Shown one piece after another: positions 1-8,747 of a DNA stretch of 64,000 nucleotides (position 1 is the first letter of the stretch; the number at the start of each line of letters is the position of its first letter). This stretch comes from Glaciimonas sp. PCH181 (GTDB lineage Bacteria > Pseudomonadota > Gammaproteobacteria > Burkholderiales > Burkholderiaceae_D). The stretch is taken from assembly GCF_003056055.1 (NCBI RefSeq), contig NZ_PYFP01000002.1, positions 682,001-746,000 on the forward strand. The letters are read 5' to 3'. The position numbers and the translations under genes were made by a program. The notes beneath the pieces were generated by a model. That model saw only the letters and a program-made list of their open reading frames with translations. It made no database searches and was not told where the DNA came from.

Positions 1-1341
1 AGCTTCGGCGGTAACAGAGGGATCGCTGACAAATTTTTCTGCCATTGCCATGATTGAGGCAACCGCGGCCGCCGATTCCTCTGGGCCGATTGGCTCTTTG
101 GGTTCATTCAGATCGGCTGCAAGATTCTGCTCAGGCTGAAGTAAGCCCGTTACTTTCAATGCCAGATCAAACACTTCGATCTGACCATCGTTAGCAAAAG
201 CCAATGCCCGCTCAAGAATATTTTCAAGTTCACGGACGTTGCCCGGAAAGCTATAAGTACGTAAGGCTTGCAATGCCGAGGGGGTCAATGACATCGAGGT
301 CAAATGGGGATCGGGGATCGCCAGACGCGCCAAAATAACCTCCGCCAGCAAACCGATATCCTCCAACCGCTCGCGCAAAGGTGGCAATCGCAATTCAATC
401 ACGTTTAAACGGTAATACAAATCCTGCCGGAATTTGCCTTTCTCCACGCATTCCGCCAGATTTTGATGCGTTGCGCTGACCAACCGCACATCTACAACCT
501 CTTCCGTCGTCGCGCCGACTTTGCGGACCCGGCGCTCTTGAATTGCGCGCAGCAATTTAACTTGCATTGCCAGCGGCAAATCGGCCACCTCGTCGAGCAG
601 CAACGTCCCGCCGTTAGCAGCCTGAAAAAAGCCATCCCGATCGTCTGCGGCACCGGTAAAAGCGCCTTTGCGATAGCCGAAAAACTCCGCCTCCATCAAA
701 TTCTCGGGGATGGCACCGCAATTGACTGCAATAAAAGGTTTGTCGGCACGCGGACTGAGCGCGTGTAAATCGCGGGCAGCCAATTCTTTGCCGCTGCCGG
801 ATTCGCCGCTAATCGCAATCGGCGCCATACTGCGCGCTAATCTGGCAATCTGCGCACGCAAATCCTGCATCGCCGCAGAAGTGCCGATCAGCCGTAACGG
901 CTGCGCCCCTACCTTACTATCCGTAGCGCTATTGCGCGATGACAGCCCTGCGTGGGAAGGACTGCGCTCCGGCACGTTCATACGTAATGCCGACTGCACC
1001 ATTAAACGTAGCTGATCCAGCGCAACAGGCTTGGATAAATAGTCGAATGCCCCCGCCTTCAAGGCCATCACGGCGTTATCGGCGCTACCGAAGGCGGTAA
1101 TCACCGCTATCGGTGTCATTTTGCAACTGGCAACAACTTCGTGCACCAGTTCAATACCAAGGCCGTCGAGCAGTCGCATGTCGGTAAGTACAAGGGCGTA
1201 TTCGCGCTGCGACAGAAATTGCCGGGCTGTTGCCAGCGAATCAGCACTATCGACATCCAAACCCATTTTGACTAAGGCGATTTCCAGTAATTCGCGTAAA
1301 TGCGCCTCGTCATCGACGACCAGAATACGGGGTGAAGTCAT
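1..1341 (-). CDS. pilR: Sigma-54 dependent response regulator PilR (3' end beyond window)
   Basis: Response regulator that, with PilS, activates sigma-54 transcription of type IV pilin genes in other proteobacteria. The open frame runs from an ATG at 1341 to the window edge (447 codons, no stop). The receiver domain covers about residues 1-120, with acidic residues D10/D11 and the phospho-acceptor D54 in LVLTDMRLLDG. An AAA+ domain follows, with Walker A GESGSGKE and the sigma-54 contact loop GAFTGA. The C-terminal Fis-type helix-turn-helix is expected beyond base 1 and cannot be seen. It lies 29 bp after the PilS stop on the same strand, so the two are probably co-transcribed. The PilR identity rests on the PilS-like partner; another NtrC-class regulator is possible. 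Confidence 0.85.
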   Translation of the reverse strand, partial: MTSPRILVVDDEAHLRELLEIALVKMGLDVDSADSLATARQFLSQREYALVLTDMRLLDGLGIELVHEVVASCKMTPIAVITAFGSADNAVMALKAGAFDYLSKPVALDQLRLMVQSALRMNVPERSPSHAGLSSRNSATDSKVGAQPLRLIGTSAAMQDLRAQIARLARSMAPIAISGESGSGKELAARDLHALSPRADKPFIAVNCGAIPENLMEAEFFGYRKGAFTGAADDRDGFFQAANGGTLLLDEVADLPLAMQVKLLRAIQERRVRKVGATTEEVVDVRLVSATHQNLAECVEKGKFRQDLYYRLNVIELRLPPLRERLEDIGLLAEVILARLAIPDPHLTSMSLTPSALQALRTYSFPGNVRELENILERALAFANDGQIEVFDLALKVTGLLQPEQNLAADLNEPKEPIGPEESAAAVASIMAMAEKFVSDPSVTAEA

Positions 1342-1370
1342 GGCAACAATCTTTTCCGGTCAACTAACAT

Positions 1371-3128
1371 TTAAAGTGGCCCACGAGCAGCAAACGCGAT
1401 AACAAAACGTCCGGTGAGATGCTCGTGCGCTTCATGACGATATTCATAGTCCAGCTTTGCAGCGTTATTCAAACACAACTCGCGTGCCAAAAATAGTCCA
1501 AGGCCGGTTCCTTTATTAGAGGTCGTATAAAACGGCTCAAATAAATGCAGGCGAATTGCCGGGGTAATCGGCTGGCCATCGTCCTGTACGTGCAGCTCCA
1601 GACCGCCCGCCGCATTGGTGGTAACCAGCAAACGGATGCTGTTGGCCTCGCCGCTGGCGTAGCGCAGTGCATTCGACAATAAGTTAACCACGACCTCACG
1701 CAAATGTAACGCATCAAACCACACGCGATGTTGGTCAGTCGCCGGGATCAGCAATTGCAGCACCCCAGCCTTTATCAGGTTAGTTTGCTGAAATTCTTCA
1801 GCGATCTCAGCGACCAGTGGAGCCAACAGGATAGGCGCAGTTTGTCGTTGCGCCTTACGCGATAGCGACAGAATATCTTCGATCATACGATTAAGCCGCG
1901 CCACATTATCCTCAATAATGTTGAGCAGACGTACTTGCGTCGGACTGACGGCTTCTTCGATCAACAAGGTCGCAGCATAAGAAATGGACGACAGCGGATT
2001 GCGCACTTCGTGGGCAATACTGGCAGTTAATCGCCCCATCGCTGCCAGCTTCAATTGCTGCGCCTGATTTTCAATTTCGCTGACATCTTGTAAAAAAATA
2101 ACCGCAAGATACTCACTTAAATCCTCGGTTTTGACTGCGGCAAAGCGCAATTTAAAATGCATCGCCAGCTCATGCCCGCTTACCCCCATAGCTGTGCTGC
2201 TCGGCCCTCTATCCTCGGTTTGTTTGATCGTGACAAGAAAGGGTGAATCGCTGGAGGTTGCGTCCGAAAGAGAGGGAGGGCTAACGCTGGGATGGAGACT
2301 GACGGTGGCAGCCCAAGCCAAAAAAGCCTCGGCAATCGGAGACAGCGAAGGAAAATCAGTCAGCTTGAACAAATGCGGCTCATCAGGAATCGACAAAGCC
2401 AGCATGCGTTCAGCCATCGGATTGGCCATCAGGATAGTCGCGTCCGGGCCGACAACCAGCAGACCATCGCCCATATCTGCCACAGCCATGCGATTAATTG
2501 CCAGCTGCACGCGTAAATCTGTGCCGCGCTGTTTCGCCAGATCTTCCTGTCGAATCAATTTGTTAGCCAAACGATTGATCACAAACACGGCAAAAAAGAA
2601 CGCTGCGCCTGATAACCCTGCTTTCAATGTCGTTGCATCCGACGTCGATTGCAAAATTTGATAGCCGCTCTCCCCCAATAGAACCAGAGTGACAATCGAG
2701 ACGAACAGCATCGCCTGTAACAGCGACGCCAGAATTGCGCCTCCCGCGAGCGGGAATAAATAAAGAATCGCCAAACCGCTCTTAGCGCCCCCTGCACCTA
2801 TATAAAGAATAGAAATCGCGCCGATATCAATCACAATTTGCACCACAATCTGGAGCTTGTAATTACGCCGGTAATAGGCCGCTAATAAGGTGAAGACAAT
2901 CGCGCAAATCAGGTAAATCGTGCAGATTTCGGAATAATTAAAAAAATTCAACAAGCCCTTATCTTTAGCGCCATTCGCGCTGAGATACATCAGCAAGACT
3001 AACGCCACGACAATCCGGGCAATATTAAATGTTTGGAGATTGCGCCAAAACGTTATTGGCCTATCGGTGTCTGCAAAGATGGCAGACCCGAATTTTGGAA
3101 AATGGAAGTGCGATCCGGATCGGCTCAT
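1371..3128 (-). CDS. pilS: Membrane sensor histidine kinase PilS
   Basis: Sensor kinase of the PilS/PilR pair. The N-terminal third holds about six hydrophobic helices (residues ~30-190), as in PilS. A PAS-like segment follows, then the dimerisation/phosphorylation box HEVRNPLSSI near residue 370 and an HATPase domain with N-box NLLSNALRY, G1 DDGQP and G2 GTGLGLFLA. At about 585 aa it is of usual size. I place the start at the ATG at 3128; a TTG nine bases upstream is also in frame and no strong Shine-Dalgarno decides between them. The small zinc-ribbon gene ends 34 bp upstream, so pilS may be in one operon with it. In known systems PilS senses pilin in the membrane; that is family knowledge, not visible here. 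Confidence 0.86.
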   Translation of the reverse strand: MSRSGSHFHFPKFGSAIFADTDRPITFWRNLQTFNIARIVVALVLLMYLSANGAKDKGLLNFFNYSEICTIYLICAIVFTLLAAYYRRNYKLQIVVQIVIDIGAISILYIGAGGAKSGLAILYLFPLAGGAILASLLQAMLFVSIVTLVLLGESGYQILQSTSDATTLKAGLSGAAFFFAVFVINRLANKLIRQEDLAKQRGTDLRVQLAINRMAVADMGDGLLVVGPDATILMANPMAERMLALSIPDEPHLFKLTDFPSLSPIAEAFLAWAATVSLHPSVSPPSLSDATSSDSPFLVTIKQTEDRGPSSTAMGVSGHELAMHFKLRFAAVKTEDLSEYLAVIFLQDVSEIENQAQQLKLAAMGRLTASIAHEVRNPLSSISYAATLLIEEAVSPTQVRLLNIIEDNVARLNRMIEDILSLSRKAQRQTAPILLAPLVAEIAEEFQQTNLIKAGVLQLLIPATDQHRVWFDALHLREVVVNLLSNALRYASGEANSIRLLVTTNAAGGLELHVQDDGQPITPAIRLHLFEPFYTTSNKGTGLGLFLARELCLNNAAKLDYEYRHEAHEHLTGRFVIAFAARGPL

Positions 3129-3162
3129 GCGCGTCAATTCAAGAAGTTATCCGGTGGCAACA

Positions 3163-3444
3163 TCAATGTGCGTGCAGACGCCGATGCTCCTCACCGCAAA
3201 ACACTGTACCGGCATAATCGGTCACAGCTTCGGAAGCAGGAAAATGCAGACCGCAATGCGCGCATGCCACCATTTCTTCCACTGGCGGGGAAGCACCCGA
3301 CAAAGACGACGGATGCGCACCTCCACCAGCGCCGCCTGTCGGATCACCCGAGGCGGAACGGCTTTTATTGATGATGTTCTTTTTAGTGCGCTGAAACCAG
3401 ACGACAACTGCCAGCGCAATGACTAACCAAATCACATATTTCAT
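3163..3444 (-). CDS. PP0621 family membrane-anchored zinc-ribbon protein
   Basis: Small 93-residue protein. Residues 4-17 form one membrane helix; a basic and Gly/Ser-rich linker follows; the C-terminus carries two Cys pairs, CAHCGLHF and a later VFCGEEHRRLH, which look like a zinc ribbon of the PP0621 family often found next to pilSR in pseudomonads and Burkholderiales. The function is not established. Its start codon overlaps the stop of the upstream CcsA-like gene by four bases (ATGA), indicating translational coupling, and pilS follows 34 bp downstream. Confidence 0.75.
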   Translation of the reverse strand: MKYVIWLVIALAVVVWFQRTKKNIINKSRSASGDPTGGAGGGAHPSSLSGASPPVEEMVACAHCGLHFPASEAVTDYAGTVFCGEEHRRLHAH

Positions 3445-4253
3445 ACCAAGACCCGATGCAATACCACTTCAAGCACAAAACGACTACCGACATACGCCAG
3501 TAACAAAATAGCAAATCCGATCAATGTAAAACTGAGCGCCGTGCGACCACGCCAGCCCTGCCATTTACGTCCCGCCAGCAATAAGCCAAACAAGGCCCAC
3601 GACAGCATCGTGAATATAGTCTTATGATCCCACTTGAAGGCGGTGCCGAACAATTCTTCCGAGAACACGACGCCGGACAATACTGTTAGCGTCAACAATA
3701 CGAAGCCGAAAGCGATCAACCGAAACAGCAACTTTTCCATCGTCAGCAACGCGGGCAAGCGATCCAGTGCAACGCCAAACCAACTAGTACTCACGCGACC
3801 GGGCCGCGTATGCAAACGGGATTCCTGCAATACCATCAATACCGCATGAAATGCCGCTATCGTCAGCGTACTGTAAGCCAGAATAGAAATCACGATATGC
3901 CATAAAAACACTGGCGATTTACCGCTTAATGGCACCATATTTCCGGGAAATAGCGCGGGCAAAATCACCGCCAGCGCCGCGGTCGGCAACACCAGAACGC
4001 GTAATCCATCGAGAGTATAGTTGCGATTTTCAAGCCAGTAAGCAGCGACCGATACCCATAGCGTCGCCGACAGCATCATCGAAAAACCAACCCGCACCTC
4101 CTCGGGACCGATCACGTCAGCCCATAGTGCGCCGCCATGCAGCAACCAACCTGCGGCAGCGACTACCGAGATGGTCTTGCGCCGTTTCGATGGCAGCAAG
4201 GCGCAGCCAAGGTATAACAGTGCAGTCAAAATAAAGAGATAAGTTTGCATCAT
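3441..4253 (-). CDS. CcsA/YpjD-like cytochrome c assembly family membrane protein
   Basis: 270-residue polytopic inner-membrane protein with about eight predicted helices and no large soluble domain, which matches the CcsA/HemX-like (YpjD) family of haem-handling cytochrome c assembly proteins. Candidate haem-ligand histidines include those in FLWHIVISILAY and the C-terminal WDHKTIFTMLSW region. In betaproteobacteria this gene commonly sits next to ffh; here one NYN gene lies between them. True CcsA has a tryptophan-rich WWD motif that I do not see clearly, so a role in cytochrome c maturation is only a family-level inference. Start is ATG ATG at 4253. Confidence 0.75.
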   Translation of the reverse strand: MMQTYLFILTALLYLGCALLPSKRRKTISVVAAAGWLLHGGALWADVIGPEEVRVGFSMMLSATLWVSVAAYWLENRNYTLDGLRVLVLPTAALAVILPALFPGNMVPLSGKSPVFLWHIVISILAYSTLTIAAFHAVLMVLQESRLHTRPGRVSTSWFGVALDRLPALLTMEKLLFRLIAFGFVLLTLTVLSGVVFSEELFGTAFKWDHKTIFTMLSWALFGLLLAGRKWQGWRGRTALSFTLIGFAILLLAYVGSRFVLEVVLHRVLV

Positions 4254-4447
4254 GTAAGTTTACAGTATGTAACCTTGTGCTGGCGGTGCGATAACCCACA
4301 GCGGGAAAGAAATTTTCTTACTAAAGACACACATAAATTGGGTCGGCAACGTATTTATCAAGCGATAACCAACGACGACAATTGACCATACTTAATAAGA
4401 CAGATTTAACTGGCTCATCGCAGCGGCCCGGTTTTCGGACGTCACGA

Positions 4448-5209
4448 TTACTTATTTTTACGCTTGTCCCGGATATACATCGCAGACTTGTTATTCGCCA
4501 AAATCCGTTGCGTTACATCAAACAGCTCAGTTGCACTAACTAGTCCGCTGAGCTTCGCATAACCATATTCACGCGCGTCAAAATCCGGCGCTTGCTTGGC
4601 AATATGGCTGCCAACCGATCCCAGCTGCGCCCAACCATCTTCATCCGACACTGCTTCGACACCGCTTCGCAACAAACGCACCAACCGCGTATCCTGTTTA
4701 AGCTCATTCGCGGCAGGATGCAATTTCCCAGGCGCCTGCGAGACGTCTTCGACGTCCAAATCCGTCAACAGCTCAGTGTAAATAAACTTATCGCATGCCG
4801 TCACAAAAGGCTGCGGCGTCTTGCGCTCACCAAAACCATATACGGTCAAACCTTCTTCCCGGATACGCGACGCCAGCCGTGTGAAGTCACTATCGCTGGA
4901 GACAATGCAAAATCCATCGAAACGCCTTGTATACAGCAAATCCATCGCGTCGATGATCATCGCGCTATCGGTTGCGTTCTTACCTTTGGTATAGCCAAAC
5001 TGTTGAATCGGCTGGATCGAATTGCGCAGCAGGCATTCTTTCCAGGTTCCCAGCCGGTTGTCAGTCCAATCGCCATAAATACGTTTGACACTAGCCACGC
5101 CGTATTTGGCAACCTCTGCCAGCAAACCATCGACAATCGCTGCACTAGCGTTGTCGGCATCGATTAATACCGCCAGACGCGGCGCTTCGGGCGAGGAATT
5201 TCCTGACAT
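4448..5209 (-). CDS. NYN domain and OST-HTH/LOTUS RNA-binding protein
   Basis: Two-domain protein of 253 residues. The N-terminal NYN (PIN-like, LabA/DUF88) domain shows conserved acidic positions in LAVLIDADNAS, ATDSAMIIDAMDLL and IVSSDSDFTRLASRI, typical of a metal-dependent ribonuclease fold. The C-terminal part from about residue 150 is a LOTUS/OST-HTH domain, an RNA-binding winged helix. The probable role is RNA cleavage or binding; no substrate can be read from the sequence. I chose the ATG at 5209 because AGGAAA lies eight bases upstream; an ATG 39 bases further out (5248) also has a purine-rich TTGAGG before it. Confidence 0.82.
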   Translation of the reverse strand: MSGNSSPEAPRLAVLIDADNASAAIVDGLLAEVAKYGVASVKRIYGDWTDNRLGTWKECLLRNSIQPIQQFGYTKGKNATDSAMIIDAMDLLYTRRFDGFCIVSSDSDFTRLASRIREEGLTVYGFGERKTPQPFVTACDKFIYTELLTDLDVEDVSQAPGKLHPAANELKQDTRLVRLLRSGVEAVSDEDGWAQLGSVGSHIAKQAPDFDAREYGYAKLSGLVSATELFDVTQRILANNKSAMYIRDKRKNK

Positions 5210-5625
5210 GGTATTTCCTGAATATTGGATGGAAGAATCATACCTCAAGGAAAGCCCGTACCCTATCGCGATCAGACATTTATGGCGCGCATTAGGCGGA
5301 TGCTGACTATCACATTGCCGGTCGGCAATTCACATAATTCTGATCTGAAGGCATTACCGACTCAGGCCTCCGCTCTGGTGTTCATTTTCCGCGATTTCTG
5401 TAAAAAAATTATTCTTTCCCTCCCATTCTCTGGAAAGCGGGCTTTTCCTCGGTATCGGGTAAAATAACCGATTATATTTAGGGCGCAGTATCGGTCTTCA
5501 TCGGTCATTGTCGGTAAAACATCCGCTGGAAACATCGCGGAAACAAATGTTTCTTATACCTTAATACCGTTTATACCGGCAGTCCTCCGCCCCTTCCGTC
5601 CTCTCTTCCGAAAACACTGTCACCT
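5210..5625. other. Divergent intergenic region between NYN gene and ffh
   Basis: About 416 bp without a convincing gene. It must hold both outward promoters. Visible structure: an inverted repeat ATTGCCG-gt-CGGCAAT at 5314-5329, and three TCGGT elements at 5491, 5501 and 5511 spaced exactly one helical turn apart upstream of ffh. No sigma-70 promoter with a good match to both boxes was recognised. Confidence 0.5.
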
Positions 5626-6993
5626 ATGTTAGACAATCTTACCCAGCGCCTCGCCAAAGTCGTCAAAACCATGCGCGGCGAAGCGCGTTTGACTGAAACC
5701 AATACCGCCGAAATGTTGCGTGAAGTCCGGTTGGCACTACTGGAAGCCGACGTCGCGCTGCCAGCCGTGCGCGAATTTATCGCCAACGTTAAGCAAAAAG
5801 CCTTAGGCGAGGAAGTCATCGCATCGCTGACGCCGGGCCAGGCGTTGGTCGGCGTGGTACAACGCGAATTAGCGTCGTTAATGGGCGCCGATCTGGGGCC
5901 GGAAGCATCGCAGCTTAACTTCGCCACGCAACCGCCAGCGATCATCCTGATGGCCGGTTTGCAAGGTGCAGGTAAAACTACGACGGTCGGTAAATTAGCG
6001 AAATATCTGCGCGAGCAGAAAAAGAAAAAAGTCCTGACCGTTTCTACCGACGTCTACCGTCCGGCAGCGATTGGACAGTTGAAAACGGTCACCGAACAAG
6101 TTGGCGCTGACTTCTTTCCGAGCCTGGTGACCGATAAACCGGTCGATATCGCACTGGCCGCACTCGATTTTGCCAAGCGCCATTATCACGATGTACTGAT
6201 CATCGATACCGCCGGTCGCCTGGGTATCGACGAAGCGATGATGCAAGAAATCACCGCCGTTCATGCCGCTGTCAAACCTATCGAAACGCTGTTTGTAGTC
6301 GACGCCATGCTCGGTCAGGATGCGATCAACACAGCCAAGGCGTTCAATGATGCGCTGCCGCTGACCGGGATTGTGCTCACGAAACTGGATGGCGATGCGC
6401 GTGGCGGTGCTGCGCTGTCGGTACGTCACATTACTGGCAAGCCGATCAAATTTGCTGGTGTCGGCGAAAAGCTGGATGGTCTGGAAGCGTTTGATCCGTC
6501 ACGCATGGCGAACCGGATTCTCGGCATGGGCGATATTCTGGCGCTGGTTGAAGAAGCTAAAAAAGGTGTCGACGTTGCTGCAGCGCAGGATCTGGCGCAG
6601 AAAATCAAAGGCGGCGGCAAGTTCGACCTGAATGATTTCAAGGCGCAATTAGGTCAAATGAAAAAAATGGGCGGCATGTCGAGTTTGCTGGATAAGCTGC
6701 CAGCACAGTTCCAGCAAGCCGCTGGCGGTGCAAATATGGATCAGGCAGAGAAGTCAGTTAGGCGCATGGAAGGGATGATCAATTCCATGACCGCACAAGA
6801 GCGCGCCAAGCCGGAGCTGATCAAAGCCTCGCGCAAACGCCGGATTGCCACTGGCGCGGGCGTCCAAGTGCAGGAAGTCAATCGCATGTTGTCGCAATTT
6901 GATCAAATGCAATCGATGATGAAAAAACTCAAGGGCGGCGGCATGATGAAAATGATGCGCAGCATGAAAGGCATGATGCCGGGCTTGAAATAG
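5626..6993 (+). CDS. ffh: Signal recognition particle protein Ffh
   Basis: SRP54-type GTPase that binds signal sequences emerging from the ribosome together with 4.5S RNA and delivers them to FtsY at the membrane. The N domain helix bundle is at residues ~1-90; the G domain carries GLQGAGKTTTVGKLA, DTAGRLGID and TKLDGDARGG; the methionine-rich M domain from ~325 ends in clusters such as MMKKLKGGGMMKMM. The length (455 aa) is typical. ATG at 5626 aligns with the usual MLDNLTQRL start. A 9-bp perfect hairpin follows the stop codon. Confidence 0.98.
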   Translation: MLDNLTQRLAKVVKTMRGEARLTETNTAEMLREVRLALLEADVALPAVREFIANVKQKALGEEVIASLTPGQALVGVVQRELASLMGADLGPEASQLNFATQPPAIILMAGLQGAGKTTTVGKLAKYLREQKKKKVLTVSTDVYRPAAIGQLKTVTEQVGADFFPSLVTDKPVDIALAALDFAKRHYHDVLIIDTAGRLGIDEAMMQEITAVHAAVKPIETLFVVDAMLGQDAINTAKAFNDALPLTGIVLTKLDGDARGGAALSVRHITGKPIKFAGVGEKLDGLEAFDPSRMANRILGMGDILALVEEAKKGVDVAAAQDLAQKIKGGGKFDLNDFKAQLGQMKKMGGMSSLLDKLPAQFQQAAGGANMDQAEKSVRRMEGMINSMTAQERAKPELIKASRKRRIATGAGVQVQEVNRMLSQFDQMQSMMKKLKGGGMMKMMRSMKGMMPGLK

Positions 6994-7000
6994 AACCGCG

Positions 7001-7025
7001 CCAAATCTTGCGTTGAAAGATTTGG
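7001..7025 (+). terminator. Hairpin after ffh, possible terminator
   Basis: Perfect inverted repeat CCAAATCTT / AAGATTTGG with a seven-base loop, eight bases after the ffh stop. No T-run follows, so it may be a weak or Rho-linked 3' end or a stability hairpin rather than a full intrinsic terminator. Confidence 0.4.
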
Positions 7026-7340
7026 TAACGATTTAATTCCGCGGAATAATCTATAAATCCTTGATTGATAAGGCTTTTGATCTCTGGACCAATGTTCGCC
7101 GAGCGCCCCAAAAGAGTGGAAACTCACTGCCACTTTATTGCAATATTTATCACGTGCAGAAAGCGCATTTAGTTCCCTAAAGCGCTATGAAAAGGCAGTG
7201 TATTTCAGCAGGCATCGCCGTCACACACAAAATCCTGCAAAAGCCATAAAAAACACTTGCGTCACTGCGAAAAGCGCACCACTATGGGCGATGCGTGATT
7301 GACGCATTTTTCACACTCTCTTCGTCAAGGAGGCTTAAAG

Positions 7341-7706
7341 ATGGCCACAGCAAAAAAACCAGTAGTTGCAGAAAAAAAACCTGCAGCCGCTAAACCAGCA
7401 GTTAAAAAAGCAGCACCAGCAAAAGAAGTTGCAGCAGAGAAGCCAGCACGCAAGCCTAATGCAGCGTTCATGAAGCCAATGAAACCATCAGATGTTCTGG
7501 CTGCTGTTGTCGGCGCTGATCCGCTGCCACGCACTGAAGTTACCAAGAAAGTTTGGGAATACATCAAGAAGCACAATCTGCAAAATCCAGAAAATAAGCG
7601 CAACATCGATGCTGATGAAAAGCTGAAAGCTGTCTTTGGCGGCAAAAAACAAGTGTCTATGTTTGAAATGACTAAACTCATTTCTGCTCACTTGAGCAAT
7701 GCTTAA
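7341..7706 (+). CDS. SWIB/MDM2-domain protein with histone H1-like N-terminal tail
   Basis: 121-residue basic protein. Residues 1-~38 are almost entirely Ala, Lys, Pro, Val and Glu (repeats of KKP, AAKP, KKAAPAK) and resemble the tail of histone H1. The rest is one SWIB domain (FMKPMKPSDVLAAVVG ... RTEVTKKVWEYIKKHNLQ ... LKAVFGGKKQVSMFEMTKL), a fold otherwise known from eukaryotic SWI/SNF subunits and from Chlamydia. The likely role is nucleoid binding or DNA compaction; this is an inference. Start at 7341 is fixed by AAGGAGG seven bases upstream; an in-frame codon at 7299 lacks a ribosome site. It is monocistronic, with a strong terminator downstream. Confidence 0.88.
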   Translation: MATAKKPVVAEKKPAAAKPAVKKAAPAKEVAAEKPARKPNAAFMKPMKPSDVLAAVVGADPLPRTEVTKKVWEYIKKHNLQNPENKRNIDADEKLKAVFGGKKQVSMFEMTKLISAHLSNA

Positions 7707-7748
7707 GGTCTAGCTCAGCTAGATTAACTTAAGTGCCAAACAAAAACG

Positions 7749-7776
7749 CCCGCATTGCGCGGGTTTTTTTGTTTTT
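7749..7776 (+). terminator. Intrinsic terminator of the SWIB gene
   Basis: Stem CCCGC / GCGGG (7749-7753 with 7759-7763), five-base loop, then seven T and a further T-rich tract. Typical Rho-independent terminator, 42 bp past the stop. Confidence 0.85.
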
Positions 7777-7960
7777 GGAACACATGAATTTGATAGTTGA
7801 GATTATTTGCCCGAGGGCGCTTCTGACGCTGTCGCGTTCTTAATTGCATGACCACTGCAAATATAAGAAGCGAGTTTCGACAGAATTACATCACGAAGAA
7901 ATACCAAGACAGTGCTACGGCGACGCGCAACTTCAGGTCTGGGTGAATTGCAACTTAACG

Positions 7961-8608
7961 TTACTGCACAGCCACCGTGGTTTTGATCGGCACCGGCTCA
8001 AACTCCCAGCGCTTCCAGGCAGCCTGCACCGCATTCGGATATTCGGGCCGACCCCGGCTTCCGTTATAACGGCCTAGCGCCAGGTAGAGATTACCTTTTT
8101 CCATGTCCAGATACATACGCAAAATCGCGCAGCCATAGCGCAGATTGGTTTGTATATCAAATAATTTGCTGCGATCTGCGTCCCCGATTACACGGGTCCA
8201 AAACGGCATCACCTGCATCAACCCCTGCGCGCTAACGCTAGACATAGCGTATTTGCGAAATGCGGATTCCACCTGAATCAAGCCCAATACCATCGCCGGA
8301 TCAAGTCCCGCTCGCTTGGATTCGTACCAGGTTGTTTCCAGAAATTCGGTACGCATTTGCGCATCGGGGAATTTCTTTTTTAGGCGCTCCGACATTTCCA
8401 CCAGCCAGTAAAGGTACTGAATGCGCTGCTGGATATCGGTAAATTGCGGCTTCGGCGGTCGCCCGTCATTGATCGCCCGCGATAGCGCTAACCTTACTGA
8501 GTCGGCCATCGCCTCTTCTTTTTGATTCCCGGCATGCGCGACGCCACCGACCATCAATGTAGTCAGCACCATCGTCAAGCAGAGAAAAATACGGCCTGTC
8601 AAACGCAA
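7961..8608 (-). CDS. Lytic transglycosylase, SLT domain (TTG start)
   Basis: Peptidoglycan lytic transglycosylase of the Slt/MltC-like family that cleaves the MurNAc-GlcNAc bond in the periplasm. The SLT domain shows the family pattern: catalytic Glu in VLGLIQVESAF, AQGLMQVMPFW, and LRYGCAILRMYLD with the late ALGRYNGS motif. I propose a TTG start at 8608, giving an N-terminal signal peptide (RLTGRIFLCL...GVAHA) and preceded by CGAGGAG four bases upstream. A longer frame from another TTG at 8731 adds a sequence with no signal-peptide sense. The CGAGGAG lies in the 3' arm of a 9-bp hairpin (8616-8654), so translation may be structure-controlled. proS lies upstream on the same strand, ending at 8748. 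Confidence 0.82.
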   Translation of the reverse strand: MRLTGRIFLCLTMVLTTLMVGGVAHAGNQKEEAMADSVRLALSRAINDGRPPKPQFTDIQQRIQYLYWLVEMSERLKKKFPDAQMRTEFLETTWYESKRAGLDPAMVLGLIQVESAFRKYAMSSVSAQGLMQVMPFWTRVIGDADRSKLFDIQTNLRYGCAILRMYLDMEKGNLYLALGRYNGSRGRPEYPNAVQAAWKRWEFEPVPIKTTVAVQ

Positions 8609-8615
8609 GAAAACT

Positions 8616-8654
8616 CCTCGGAAAATCTCATTCAGAACGATTGATTTCCGAGGA
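8616..8654 (-). promoter_or_regulatory. Hairpin masking the ribosome site of the transglycosylase
   Basis: Perfect 9-bp inverted repeat CCTCGGAAA / TTTCCGAGG (8616-8624 and 8646-8654) with a 21-base spacer. In the mRNA the 3' arm contains the CCGAGG of the only good Shine-Dalgarno sequence, so folding would occlude it. Confidence 0.5.
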
Positions 8655-8747
8655 AAGACCTCAAACAACAACCATTTCTCACGTATTGCGTGCCACGCAT
8701 ACAGCTTTCTTCGCCTCTGAGAAACACGCAATCAACCTCCAGCCAGA

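Noticed and set aside
5626..5945. 124-codon - strand frame opposite the ffh start
   Set aside because: Shadow of ffh codon structure; Ser/Arg/Ala-rich with no domain.
8609..8731. Longer N-terminus of the lytic transglycosylase from TTG 8731
   Set aside because: The extra residues lack signal-peptide character and run through the hairpin; the inner TTG has the only good ribosome site and a clear signal peptide.
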